Of a stretch of DNA of 64,000 nucleotides, positions 32,842-40,642 are shown in pieces. Origin of the DNA: Dactylosporangium vinaceum (lineage in GTDB: Bacteria > Actinomycetota > Actinomycetes > Mycobacteriales > Micromonosporaceae). The position numbers were made by a program, and so were the translations under genes. Under the pieces are notes generated by a model, which saw nothing but the letters and a program-made list of their open reading frames with translations, searched no databases and had not been told where the DNA came from. How positions within the stretch are numbered: the first letter of the stretch is position 1; every line of letters begins with the position of its first letter. The DNA lies in NCBI RefSeq assembly GCF_019904175.1, contig NZ_CP061913.1, positions 5,084,001-5,148,000 on the forward strand, read 5' to 3'.

Positions 32842-32950
32842 GCGCCTCCAGGTGCGCGGGTGCGAACGGCGGGCCGCCGGTGATCGTGCGGTGGCCGAGC
32901 CCCCGCTCCGTGCACTCCGGCGTCAGGTCTTCGGTGACGTGCATGGCCAT
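32798..32950 (-). CDS. 50-residue leaderless small protein
   Basis: Encodes 50 residues (MAMHVTEDLTPECTERGLGH to ...LAEAMA). The ATG lies 6 nt after TAGGCT (minus strand, 32957-32962), so it should be the first translated frame of the methyltransferase operon. Codon third positions are G/C-rich. No known motif; one Cys, several Glu/Pro. It may be a leader that sets methyltransferase expression or a peptide substrate of the methyltransferases (both inference). Confidence 0.6.
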   Translation of the reverse strand: MAMHVTEDLTPECTERGLGHRTITGGPPFAPAHLEAPELRPAPELAEAMA

Positions 32951-33082
32951 TCCCGCAGCCTAACGTGTGTGATCGTGTTGATTTGGAACGTACTCATCGA
33001 CATCTCTTGACGGTTGCTGACGATATTTGTTCAGATGAGTGCACTCTTGACGCTCCGCCATCGCCGAAGGGGCTACTCCTCC

Positions 33083-35593
33083 ATGCGAAGATTCGGACGA
33101 ATTCTCGTCGCCGGGGCCTTGGCCGCCGGTCTGACCATCCCGGCCGGTGCGGCTGCCGCGGCGCCGCCGGCCGATGGTGGGACCGGCTGGCACGTGGGCA
33201 TTGCGCCGCTGGCCACCAAGTGGACGTCGAAGGTCGGGCCGGACAATGCGCTGCCCGAGTACCCGCGTCCGCAGCTGACCCGGGACAAGTGGCAGAACCT
33301 CAACGGCGTGTGGGAGTTTGCCCGCGCCGACGCCGGGCAGGCCGTTCCCGCCGGTCAGACGCTCGGCGAGCGGGTGCTGGTGCCCTACCCGATCGAGTCT
33401 GCGCTGTCCGGCATTCAACGGCACGAGGACCGGATGTGGTACCGCCGCACGTTCACGGTCCCGAAGAACTGGAAGGTCGGCGAGGGCCAGCGCCTGCAGC
33501 TGCACTTCGGCGCGGTCGACTACGACGCCAAGGTGTTCGTCAACGGCACGCAGGTCGCCACGCACCGCGGCGGCTATGACGGCTTCGACGCCGACGTGAC
33601 CGACGCGCTGCAGGGCACCGGCACCCAGGAGCTGATCGTCTGGGCCGAGGATCTCACGGACGCGACCGGCCAGCCGATCGGCAAGCAGCGCCGCACCTCC
33701 GACCACGGCATCTTCTACCAGGGCAGCTCCGGCATCTGGCGCACGGTGTGGATGGAGCCCGTCCCGGTAGCCGCCGTCACCGGACTGTCCACGACCCCGG
33801 ACGTGGCCGGCGGTGCGCTCAAGCTCACCGCGACAGTGGCCAACGGCGCCGGCCTGAAGGTGAAGGCGGTGGCCCGGGACGGCAACAAGGTCGTCGGCAC
33901 GGTGACGGGTGCTCCCGGGACCGAGCTGCGACTGGCCGTACCGAAGCCGAAGCTTTGGTCTCCTGACAATCCGTTCCTGTATGACCTGCAGGTGACGCTC
34001 GTCGACGGCGGCAACAAGACTGTCGACACCGTCGGGTCGTACTTCGGGATGCGGCAGATCGGCACGGCCAAGGGTGCGGACGGCAAGCTGCGGATCGCGC
34101 TCAACGGCAAGATCCTGTTCAACCTGGCCAACCTCGACCAGGGATTCTGGCCGGACGGGCTGTACACCGCGCCGACCGACGCCGCGCTGAAGTGGGATCT
34201 CGAGCAGGACAAGGCGATGGGGTTCAACGCGGTGCGCAAGCACATCAAGGTGGAGCCGGACCGCTGGTACTACTGGGCGGACCGGCTCGGCCTGATGGTC
34301 TGGCAGGACATGCCGGCCGCGAACACCGGGCCGATCCCGGAGGCGTGGCGCGGGCAGTTCGAGTCGGAGCTGCACGAGATGGTGCGCGAGCACAGCTCGT
34401 TCACCTCGATCGTGGCGTGGGTGCCGTTCAACGAGGGCTGGGGCGAGTGGGACCGGGCCGCGACCGGCCGGATCGCCGACGACGTCAAGGCCCAGGACCC
34501 GACTCGGCTCGTCGACGCCCACAGCGGCGTGAACTGCTGCAACTCCCACGGCGACTCGGGGCGCGGGGATGTCGTCGACTTCCACCAGTACCTCGGCCCG
34601 GCCTCACCGGCGCCGGCCGGTGACCGGGTGTCGATCGACGGCGAGCACGGCGGCTACGGCCTGAAGACGTCCAACCACATGTGGTTCGGCGACGGCCAGG
34701 CGTATGAGATGGAGCCGGACTCGGCCACGCTGACCCGCAAGTACGTCGAGAATCAGGAGGCCGTCATCACCTCGGCCAAGCGGTGCGGGATCAGCGCGTC
34801 CATCTACACGCAGATCACCGACGTCGAGGCCGAGCTCAACGGCTTCTTCACGTACGACCGCCAGGTCACCAAGATGGACCTGAAGCAGGTCAAGAAGGTC
34901 AATCAGAAGATCATCGCGCAGGCCGACGGGTCGATCACCGACATCCCGCAGCCGTTGCCCGGCACGCCGGGCCTGACCGGCGTCACGTTCTACCCGCTCG
35001 ACGAGGCCAACGGTACCGTCGCCGCGGACACGGTCGCCGGCAACAACGCCAACCTGGTCGGCGGGGCGGCGTTCGTGCCCGCCCACAACGCCAACGGGGT
35101 CTCCCTCGACGGCGCCACGCAGTACCTCGACACCGGCAAGCCGCTGCTGAACACCGCGTCGGACTACTCGGCCGCGGCGTGGGTCAAGCTCGACCGGGCC
35201 GACGGCGGCTTCCAGACCGTGGTCAGCCAGGACGGCCCGTCCAACAGCGACTTCTACCTGCAGTACTCCGGGGCGGATCAGCGTTTCGCCATGAGCTTCG
35301 CGGGCGTGCGCGCACTGGCCCCGGTCAAGCCGAACGTGGGCCAGTGGTACCACCTGGTCGGCGTCCGCGACACGGTGAAGGGCGAGCTGCGCCTGTACGT
35401 GGACGGCGAGCTCGCCGGCACCGCGAGCGCGTGCCTGCCCCAGTCCGGCCCGACCGGCAACACGGTCATCGGCCGCGGCAAGTACGGGGGCAACCCGGTC
35501 GACTACCTCGACGGCACCGTCGACCAGGTCCACCTGTACGACCGCGCGCTCGGCGCGGACGAGATCCGGCAGCTGTACACGTCGAACAACTAG
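33083..35593 (+). CDS. secreted glycoside hydrolase family 2 protein with C-terminal LamG-like domain
   Basis: 836 residues. The signal peptide is residues 1-27 (MRRFGRILVAGALAAGLTIP, then AGAAAAA). The GH2 sugar-binding domain (about 60-225), immunoglobulin-like domain (to about 325) and TIM barrel follow, with acid/base Glu451 (VPFNEGWGEW) and nucleophile Glu521 (SIDGEHGGYG). Residues about 635-833 form a LamG/concanavalin-like domain (FYPLDEANGT, AAWVKLD, QWYHLVGVRD) that should bind glycan. It acts outside the cell, probably as a beta-galactosidase- or beta-glucuronidase-type enzyme; specificity unclear. ATG chosen for the signal peptide; GAAGGGG lies about 10 nt upstream, and the 120-bp region before it is AT-rich. 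Confidence 0.9.
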   Translation: MRRFGRILVAGALAAGLTIPAGAAAAAPPADGGTGWHVGIAPLATKWTSKVGPDNALPEYPRPQLTRDKWQNLNGVWEFARADAGQAVPAGQTLGERVLVPYPIESALSGIQRHEDRMWYRRTFTVPKNWKVGEGQRLQLHFGAVDYDAKVFVNGTQVATHRGGYDGFDADVTDALQGTGTQELIVWAEDLTDATGQPIGKQRRTSDHGIFYQGSSGIWRTVWMEPVPVAAVTGLSTTPDVAGGALKLTATVANGAGLKVKAVARDGNKVVGTVTGAPGTELRLAVPKPKLWSPDNPFLYDLQVTLVDGGNKTVDTVGSYFGMRQIGTAKGADGKLRIALNGKILFNLANLDQGFWPDGLYTAPTDAALKWDLEQDKAMGFNAVRKHIKVEPDRWYYWADRLGLMVWQDMPAANTGPIPEAWRGQFESELHEMVREHSSFTSIVAWVPFNEGWGEWDRAATGRIADDVKAQDPTRLVDAHSGVNCCNSHGDSGRGDVVDFHQYLGPASPAPAGDRVSIDGEHGGYGLKTSNHMWFGDGQAYEMEPDSATLTRKYVENQEAVITSAKRCGISASIYTQITDVEAELNGFFTYDRQVTKMDLKQVKKVNQKIIAQADGSITDIPQPLPGTPGLTGVTFYPLDEANGTVAADTVAGNNANLVGGAAFVPAHNANGVSLDGATQYLDTGKPLLNTASDYSAAAWVKLDRADGGFQTVVSQDGPSNSDFYLQYSGADQRFAMSFAGVRALAPVKPNVGQWYHLVGVRDTVKGELRLYVDGELAGTASACLPQSGPTGNTVIGRGKYGGNPVDYLDGTVDQVHLYDRALGADEIRQLYTSNN

Positions 35594-35601
35594 CGAACCG
35601 G

Positions 35602-35628
35602 CGGCGGGCTCCATCGCGGAGCCCGCCG
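35602..35628. terminator. hairpin terminator after the GH2 gene
   Basis: Perfect 11-bp stem CGGCGGGCTCC / GGAGCCCGCCG with loop ATCGC, 9 bp after the stop. Confidence 0.75.
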
Positions 35629-35658
35629 TCCCCGGCCGGGCGTTGCTAGGCTTCGGGG

Positions 35659-35694
35659 ATGCCGGACCAGCCGCCGCCGCGATGGCCGGCGTGA
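35659..35694 (+). CDS. possible 11-codon leaderless leader peptide before the P450
   Basis: MPDQPPPRWPA, starting 6 nt after TAGGCT (35647-35652) and ending in a TGA that overlaps a GTG start of the P450 (GTGA, 35691). The promoter spacing fits this ATG and no start in the P450 frame, suggesting translation reaches the P450 by re-initiation. No homology is possible at this length. Confidence 0.35.
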   Translation: MPDQPPPRWPA

Positions 35695-36986
35695 CAGCCG
35701 CCCTGCCGCCGCCGCCCGCCGTGCCCGGCGTGCCGGTGCTGGGCAACGCGCTGCGGATGATGGGCGACGTCCAGCAGTTCTTCGTCGACGCGTATCGGGA
35801 CGTGGGGCCGGTGTTCCGGGTGCGGGCCCTGAACCAGTCGTTCGTCATCATGGCCGGGGCGGCCGCCAACCGGCTCCTGCTCGAGCGCGGCGAGGCCCTG
35901 TTCACCAGTGAGGAGAGCTTCGGCGGGCTCGACCGCGAGTTCGGGATGCGGGTCCACGTGCTGCGCGGGCGGCCGCACCGGGAACTGCGGCGGATCCTGG
36001 GCGCGGGGCTCTCGCGCGACCTGCTGGCCGCGCGCTGGGAGCAGGTCACGGCCGAGACGGAGCGCATGCTCGACGGCTGGGCGCGGCGGCCCGCGGTGGC
36101 TGTCGTCGACGGCTGCCAGCGGCTCGCCGCGGCCCAGCTGTCGATCGCGTACACCGGGGCCAGTTCGGCCGCCCGGTTCGAGACGCTGCGCTCGGCGTTC
36201 GAACTGGTCCTCGACGTCACCATCGCCGGGAAGTGGCCGGCGGCGACGCTGCGGTGGCCGGCGTACCGCCGGGCCCGGGCCGAGATCCACCGGTTCGCGC
36301 GGGCCGCGCTGGCCGAGCGGGCGGCGGCCGGTCCGGGGGAGGGGCCGCCGGACCTGCTCGACCGGGCGCTCGCGGCCCCCTACCCGCCCGACGTGCAGGC
36401 GGGCATGGCGCTGCAGGGGTACTTCGCGGGCGTCAACACTGTCGCGTACCTCTACAGCTTCATGCTCGACGTGCTGCTGCGAAACCCGGAGGTGCTCGCC
36501 CGCGTGACGGCCGAGGTGGACGCCGCCGGGCCGCTCACGTTCGACCGGCTCCGGGCCCTGCCCGCGCTGCACGGCCTGGTGATGGAGACGCTGCGGGTGT
36601 ATCCGCCGGCGCCCGGGTCGGCCCGGACCGCGCTCGAGCCCTTCGACTTCGAGGGCCATCGCATCGAGGCCGGCCAGCGCGTGCTCGTCGCCACCTGCGT
36701 GCCCCACCAGCTGCCCGAGCACTTCCCCGACCCGCAGCGCTTCGACATCGACCGCGACTTCGCGGCCGCGCGCCGGGCATCGCTCTACGCGCCGTTCTCG
36801 GTCGGCGGCCACACCTGCCTCGGCGCCGGCATGACCCAGGTCCTGGCCGTGGCCACCGTCGCGCTGCTGGTCCGGCGGCTGCGGCTGGCCCCGGCCACCC
36901 CCGGCCGCCCGCTGCGGATCACCGCCACGCCCGGCCCGAACCCCGGCCGCCGGTTCACAATCTCGGCCACGCCGCGGGCCGCCTGA
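35682..36986 (+). CDS. cytochrome P450
   Basis: 434 residues from the ATG at 35682 (431 from the GTG at 35691). Proline-rich start LPPPPAVPGVPVLGNALRMM; I-helix GYFAGVNTVAYLYSF, in which the usual acidic residue of AGxDT is Asn; K-helix ETLR; heme loop YAPFSVGGHTCLGAG with ligand Cys379. The Asn suggests altered proton delivery or oxygen activation (inference). Substrate unknown; no ferredoxin gene is adjacent. Confidence 0.9.
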   Translation: MAGVTAALPPPPAVPGVPVLGNALRMMGDVQQFFVDAYRDVGPVFRVRALNQSFVIMAGAAANRLLLERGEALFTSEESFGGLDREFGMRVHVLRGRPHRELRRILGAGLSRDLLAARWEQVTAETERMLDGWARRPAVAVVDGCQRLAAAQLSIAYTGASSAARFETLRSAFELVLDVTIAGKWPAATLRWPAYRRARAEIHRFARAALAERAAAGPGEGPPDLLDRALAAPYPPDVQAGMALQGYFAGVNTVAYLYSFMLDVLLRNPEVLARVTAEVDAAGPLTFDRLRALPALHGLVMETLRVYPPAPGSARTALEPFDFEGHRIEAGQRVLVATCVPHQLPEHFPDPQRFDIDRDFAAARRASLYAPFSVGGHTCLGAGMTQVLAVATVALLVRRLRLAPATPGRPLRITATPGPNPGRRFTISATPRAA

Positions 36987-37002
36987 GCCCAACGGATGAT
37001 GA

Positions 37003-37018
37003 CGGGCCGCGCGGCCCG
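37003..37018. promoter_or_regulatory. perfect 16-bp palindrome between P450 and lipoprotein genes
   Basis: CGGGCCGCGCGGCCCG, 16 bp, just upstream of the TAGGTT box at 37023. Either a terminator stem for the P450 or an operator of the lipoprotein gene. Confidence 0.4.
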
Positions 37019-37034
37019 CGGATAGGTTGCCGCG

Positions 37035-38132
37035 GTGCAACGATGTGGCGTCTTCCCGGTGGCTCTGGCGGTGCTCGTCGTCAGCGGCTGCGGCGGGTCC
37101 GCGGCACCGCCCGCTCCGGCGCCGGCGACCGCACCGAAGGTGTCGCCGCCGGCCGCCCAGCGCATTCCCATGACGGCCGGGCTGTCGATGGTCGGCGTCG
37201 ACGCCGGCGGCGAGCCGGTGCAGGCCGACGAGACCATCGCCATGGGCCGGCCGGCGTCGTGGTCGCGCAACCTCGATATCACGGCATCCCCGTCCTACCG
37301 TCACGCGCTGGCCCGCAAGAACGGCCGGGCCGTCGTCGTGGGCCTGGACGGCGAGGTCAGCACCCTGGCCGACGACATCGCGCCGGTCCCGGCCGACACC
37401 AACCTGGCGTTCTCGCTCGACGAGCGGTGGCTCGCCTGGCCGGTCGAGGGCGCGGGGATCAAGGTCGCCGAGCTCGTCGCCGGGGCGGCGCGCGCGCACG
37501 TGGTGGCGCTGCCCGCCGAGGCCGGCCCGGCCGCGAAGTTCGCCGGGTGGACGCCCGACAACCGGCTCATCGTGGCCGGCAGCGACGCGCTCTACACGGT
37601 CGGCGCCGACGGCCGGGACGCCCGCAAGGTGGCCGACGCGAAGCTGACCGGCGGCGACACGGGCGGCGGCATCCAGTCCATCGCCCACTCGTACGTCCAG
37701 GTCAACCCGGTCACCGGCGAGCTCGCCTACTCCGACACCGACCCGGCGACGAAGCAGCCGCGGCTTGTCGTCACCGACGCCACGTTCAAGCCGAAGCGGA
37801 CGGTGCCGAAGCGCTCGATCGCCGGCTTCACCGCGGACGGGAAGTTCTACGTCGCCCGGGAGCTCGGGACCGCGGCCGACGCCCGGCTGGCCTGCACGTG
37901 GGGGACCGATGCGTGCCGCCGGCTGCCGCAGTCCACGCTGCTGACCCCGTGGCCCAACGGCCTCCTGCCGATGCAGCCGGCGCCCGGCACCGAGCAGATC
38001 ACCGCGCTCGTCGACCCGGCCGGCGGGCAGCAGAGCGCGCCGCCGGACGCGTTCAACGCGGTCGCGACCCCGCACGAGGTGCTGCCGACGGCGCTCATGC
38101 AGCTGCTGTCGAAGGTCGCGCCGACGGGGTAG
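37035..38132 (+). CDS. lipoprotein with beta-propeller-like domain
   Basis: 365 residues. Lipoprotein signal ALAVLVVSGCGGS (lipobox Cys19), an Ala/Pro linker, then repeated blades reminiscent of WD40/TolB-type propellers (FAGWTPDNRLIVAGSDALYT, LAYSDTDPATKQPRLVVTD). Outer-face, membrane-anchored; function unknown. GTG start 6 nt after TAGGTT (37023-37028), a leaderless arrangement. Confidence 0.8.
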   Translation: MQRCGVFPVALAVLVVSGCGGSAAPPAPAPATAPKVSPPAAQRIPMTAGLSMVGVDAGGEPVQADETIAMGRPASWSRNLDITASPSYRHALARKNGRAVVVGLDGEVSTLADDIAPVPADTNLAFSLDERWLAWPVEGAGIKVAELVAGAARAHVVALPAEAGPAAKFAGWTPDNRLIVAGSDALYTVGADGRDARKVADAKLTGGDTGGGIQSIAHSYVQVNPVTGELAYSDTDPATKQPRLVVTDATFKPKRTVPKRSIAGFTADGKFYVARELGTAADARLACTWGTDACRRLPQSTLLTPWPNGLLPMQPAPGTEQITALVDPAGGQQSAPPDAFNAVATPHEVLPTALMQLLSKVAPTG

Positions 38133-38138
38133 ACGCGC

Positions 38139-38168
38139 GAACGCCCGCACCGGGCGGTGCGGGCGTTC
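38139..38168. terminator. strong hairpin terminator
   Basis: Perfect 13-bp stem GAACGCCCGCACC / GGTGCGGGCGTTC with loop GGGC, between convergent gene ends at 38132 and 38188. Confidence 0.85.
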
Positions 38169-38187
38169 GGTGGCGCGGGTGGGTGAG

Positions 38188-38511
38188 CTACTCCTCGTCG
38201 CGTGGCGGCGGGTCCACCAGGGGCCAGCCCCCGGCGGCGAGGTGGGCCGAGACCCGCACGACGTCCTCGGGCGTGGCGCTCTGCAGCACCGAGTCCTGGA
38301 TGATCGCCTCGATGTCCTCGGTGCTGATCGGGTCGCCGGGCGTCGACTGCTCCGCGAGCTCGCGGGCGATCTTGCGAACCTCGTCCTCGGTCAGCTTGCG
38401 GCGCAGGATGCCGAGCAGGGCCACGTAGTCCTGGCGGGGCACCCCGGCCGGGTAGCCGGCCCGCAGCCACGCCACCGCGCGGACCACGAAGTTCGAGCGG
38501 GTCTCGCTCAC
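38188..38511 (-). CDS. DUF3349-domain protein
   Basis: 107 residues, soluble and helical, with features of the actinobacterial DUF3349 family (AWLRAGYPAGVPRQDYVALL, LLGILRRKLTEDEV). A structural role is known for none of them with certainty. GTG start 8 nt after the stop of the small membrane protein; last gene of the pit operon. Confidence 0.75.
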   Translation of the reverse strand: MSETRSNFVVRAVAWLRAGYPAGVPRQDYVALLGILRRKLTEDEVRKIARELAEQSTPGDPISTEDIEAIIQDSVLQSATPEDVVRVSAHLAAGGWPLVDPPPRDEE

Positions 38512-38519
38512 GGATCCCC

Positions 38520-38834
38520 CTACTTCTTGTTGACGATCGTCGGGTAGACGTGCTCGAAGCTCAGCGCCTTGCCGAAGCCGCTGGCCACGATGAACGTGAT
38601 ACCCAGGACGACGCCGAGCAGCACCACGGCGAAGCACACCCAGCCAATGACCGTACCGGCCGGCTGGGCCTTGGCGACCGTGCCGTCCTCGGTGACCTCG
38701 GCCGCGCCGCCGGCCCCCCAGGCGAGGGAGCGCACGCCCAGCGCGAACAGGGCGGGCAGCCCGGCGCCCAGGAGCAGGCCGACGAGCAGGACCTTCCAGG
38801 CGGCCTGGAGTGCGAACTGCAGATTCTGCGACAT
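38520..38834 (-). CDS. small membrane protein coupled to the phosphate transporter
   Basis: 104 residues with two hydrophobic helices (VLLVGLLLGAGLPALFALGV and VIGWVCFAVVLLGVVLGITF) joined by an acidic loop. Its ATG overlaps the transporter stop by one base (TGATG), so it is produced in step with it and is likely an accessory subunit (inference). No named family recognised. Confidence 0.75.
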   Translation of the reverse strand: MSQNLQFALQAAWKVLLVGLLLGAGLPALFALGVRSLAWGAGGAAEVTEDGTVAKAQPAGTVIGWVCFAVVLLGVVLGITFIVASGFGKALSFEHVYPTIVNKK

Positions 38835-40057
38835 CAGGCAGCCACCTCGGTCTTGGCCGGCTCGTCGCGCCGGCTGGGGTTCTCCCACTCGTCGTTGACG
38901 TTGTTGTGGTCCACCGGCTTCTGGCGGGAGCGCCAGTACATGTACCCGGCCGCCGCGACCAGGATCAGGAAGACCACGACGGCGCCGGCCAGGCCGCCGA
39001 CGAGGTGGCCGATCCACCACATGACGGCGCCGACGACCGCGGCCGCCGGCAGCGTGATGAGCCAGGCCAGGACCATGCGGCCGGCCACTGACCAGCGGAC
39101 CTGGGCGCCGGGCTTGCCGACGCCGGTGCCGAGGATCGAGCCGGTCGCCACGTGCGTGGTCGACAGCGCGAAGCCGAGGTGGCTGGAGACCAGGATGACC
39201 GCGGCCGAGGACGCCTCGGCGGCCATGCCCTGCGGCGGCGCGATCTCGACGAGGCCCTTGCCGAGCGTGCGGATGATGCGCCAGCCGCCGAGGTACGTCC
39301 CCAGCGCGATGGCCAGGGCGCACGCGGCCTTGACCCAGAACGGGATGTTCTTGGTGTCGGTCCAGTCGCCCGCCGCGATGAGCGCCAGCGTGATGACGCC
39401 CATGGTCTTCTGCGCGTCGTTCGTACCGTGGGCCAGCGACACCAGCGACGCGGAGCCGATCTGCCCCCAGCGGAACCCGTTGTCGGTGAACCGGGCGGCG
39501 ACACCCACGACGATCTTGTAGATCAGCCACGTGCCGACGGCGGCGATGACACCCGCGATGACCGGCGACAGGACGGCCGGCAGCAGGACCTTCCCGACGA
39601 GGCCGTCGAGCTTGGTGCCGTTGCCGTTCCAGTTGACCCCGGCCCAGCCCAGGCCCGCGATCGTGGCGCCGACCAGGCCGCCGAAGAGCGCGTGCGACGA
39701 GCTTGACGGCAGGCCGAGCAGCCAGGTCAGCAGGTTCCAGACGATGCCGCCGACCAGGCCGGCCAGGACGATGAGGAGGAGGGCCGAACCGCCGCCTTCG
39801 AGCAGGTTGGCCTTGGGTGTGCCGTCGGAGTTCTGGATCTTGACCACCGCATTGGTGACGGTGAGCGCGACCTCGACGCTGAGGAAGGCGCCGACGAGGT
39901 TCAGAATGCCCGAGAGCAGCACAGCGGTTTTTGGCCGCAGCGCTTTCGTCGCGATGGACGTGGCCATCGCGTTGGCGGTGTCGTGGAAACCGTTGGTGAA
40001 GTCGAACCCGAGGGCGGTGACGATCACCAGAACGAGCACCACGGTTGTTTCTGTCAC
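38834..40057 (-). CDS. pitA: low-affinity inorganic phosphate transporter, Pit family
   Basis: 407 residues, about 10 membrane helices. Pit signature repeats are FDFTNGFHDTANAMATSIAT near the N-terminus and SLAHGTNDAQKTMGVITLAL in the second half, each with GxxDxxNA-type cores, plus LGLPSSSSHALFGGLVGA. It moves metal-phosphate complexes with protons. GTG start; the upstream 137 bp is shared with a divergent MerR gene. First gene of a three-gene operon with the membrane and DUF3349 proteins. Confidence 0.9.
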   Translation of the reverse strand: MTETTVVLVLVIVTALGFDFTNGFHDTANAMATSIATKALRPKTAVLLSGILNLVGAFLSVEVALTVTNAVVKIQNSDGTPKANLLEGGGSALLLIVLAGLVGGIVWNLLTWLLGLPSSSSHALFGGLVGATIAGLGWAGVNWNGNGTKLDGLVGKVLLPAVLSPVIAGVIAAVGTWLIYKIVVGVAARFTDNGFRWGQIGSASLVSLAHGTNDAQKTMGVITLALIAAGDWTDTKNIPFWVKAACALAIALGTYLGGWRIIRTLGKGLVEIAPPQGMAAEASSAAVILVSSHLGFALSTTHVATGSILGTGVGKPGAQVRWSVAGRMVLAWLITLPAAAVVGAVMWWIGHLVGGLAGAVVVFLILVAAAGYMYWRSRQKPVDHNNVNDEWENPSRRDEPAKTEVAA

Positions 40058-40194
40058 GACATGATCGTCGCGCTGATCGGCTGGTCACGACAGTGCTGAA
40101 GGGCCCTGCGGCAAGGGTTCGGCTGCTGTCAACCTGCCGTTTACCAAAGCCTGGGAGATGGTTCATATACGATCCCGTGCGGTACAACTGGGAG

Positions 40195-40584
40195 ATGACG
40201 TACACCCCGGGGGAGACGGCCGAGCGCAGCGGATTCTCGCTCGACACGCTGCGCTACTACGAGCGGATCGGCCTGCTGGACAGCGTCGAGCGCAACGCCG
40301 GCGGCCAGCGGGTGTTCAACGACGACGACCTGGCCTGGCTGGGCATCCTGCGCTGCCTGCGCGACACCGGCATGCCGATCGCCATGATGCTGCGCTACGC
40401 CGAGCTCGCGCGCGGGGGCGAGGCCACCTTCGCCGAGCGGGCCGAGCTGCTCGAGGAGCACGACCGGGACATCGAGGCCAAGATCGCGGCGCTGCGTGAC
40501 GAGCAGTTGCGGATCCGGGAGAAGATCGAGTGGTACCGGGCGAACGTTCACATCGCGGCCACGGTCGATGTGGGCTGGGCGTAA
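40195..40584 (+). CDS. MerR-family regulator
   Basis: 129 residues. HTH TPGETAERSGFSLDTLRYYE, wing and effector coiled coil (RAELLEEHDRDIEAKIAALR). No conserved Cys, so it does not look metal-responsive. ATG with GGGAG 3 nt upstream. It diverges from pitA and precedes the nitrate reductase by 58 bp, so it could control either; the region at 40140-40190 (TTTACC, CATATACGAT) looks like its promoter. Confidence 0.87.
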   Translation: MTYTPGETAERSGFSLDTLRYYERIGLLDSVERNAGGQRVFNDDDLAWLGILRCLRDTGMPIAMMLRYAELARGGEATFAERAELLEEHDRDIEAKIAALRDEQLRIREKIEWYRANVHIAATVDVGWA

Positions 40585-40629
40585 TTCCCGGCGCGATCCC
40601 GGTGTGACACGCGTGTAACGCAGCGTTTG

Positions 40630-40635
40630 TAGCGT
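40630..40635 (+). promoter_or_regulatory. leaderless -10 box of the nitrate reductase gene (TAGCGT)
   Basis: TAGCGT, 7 nt before the GTG at 40643. Confidence 0.55.
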
Positions 40636-40642
40636 CAGCGCC

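Noticed and set aside
32709-32915. Single 68-residue protein across both junction repeats
   Set aside because: The promoter position and codon bias support the shorter 50-residue frame; the 68-residue frame arises from the duplication.
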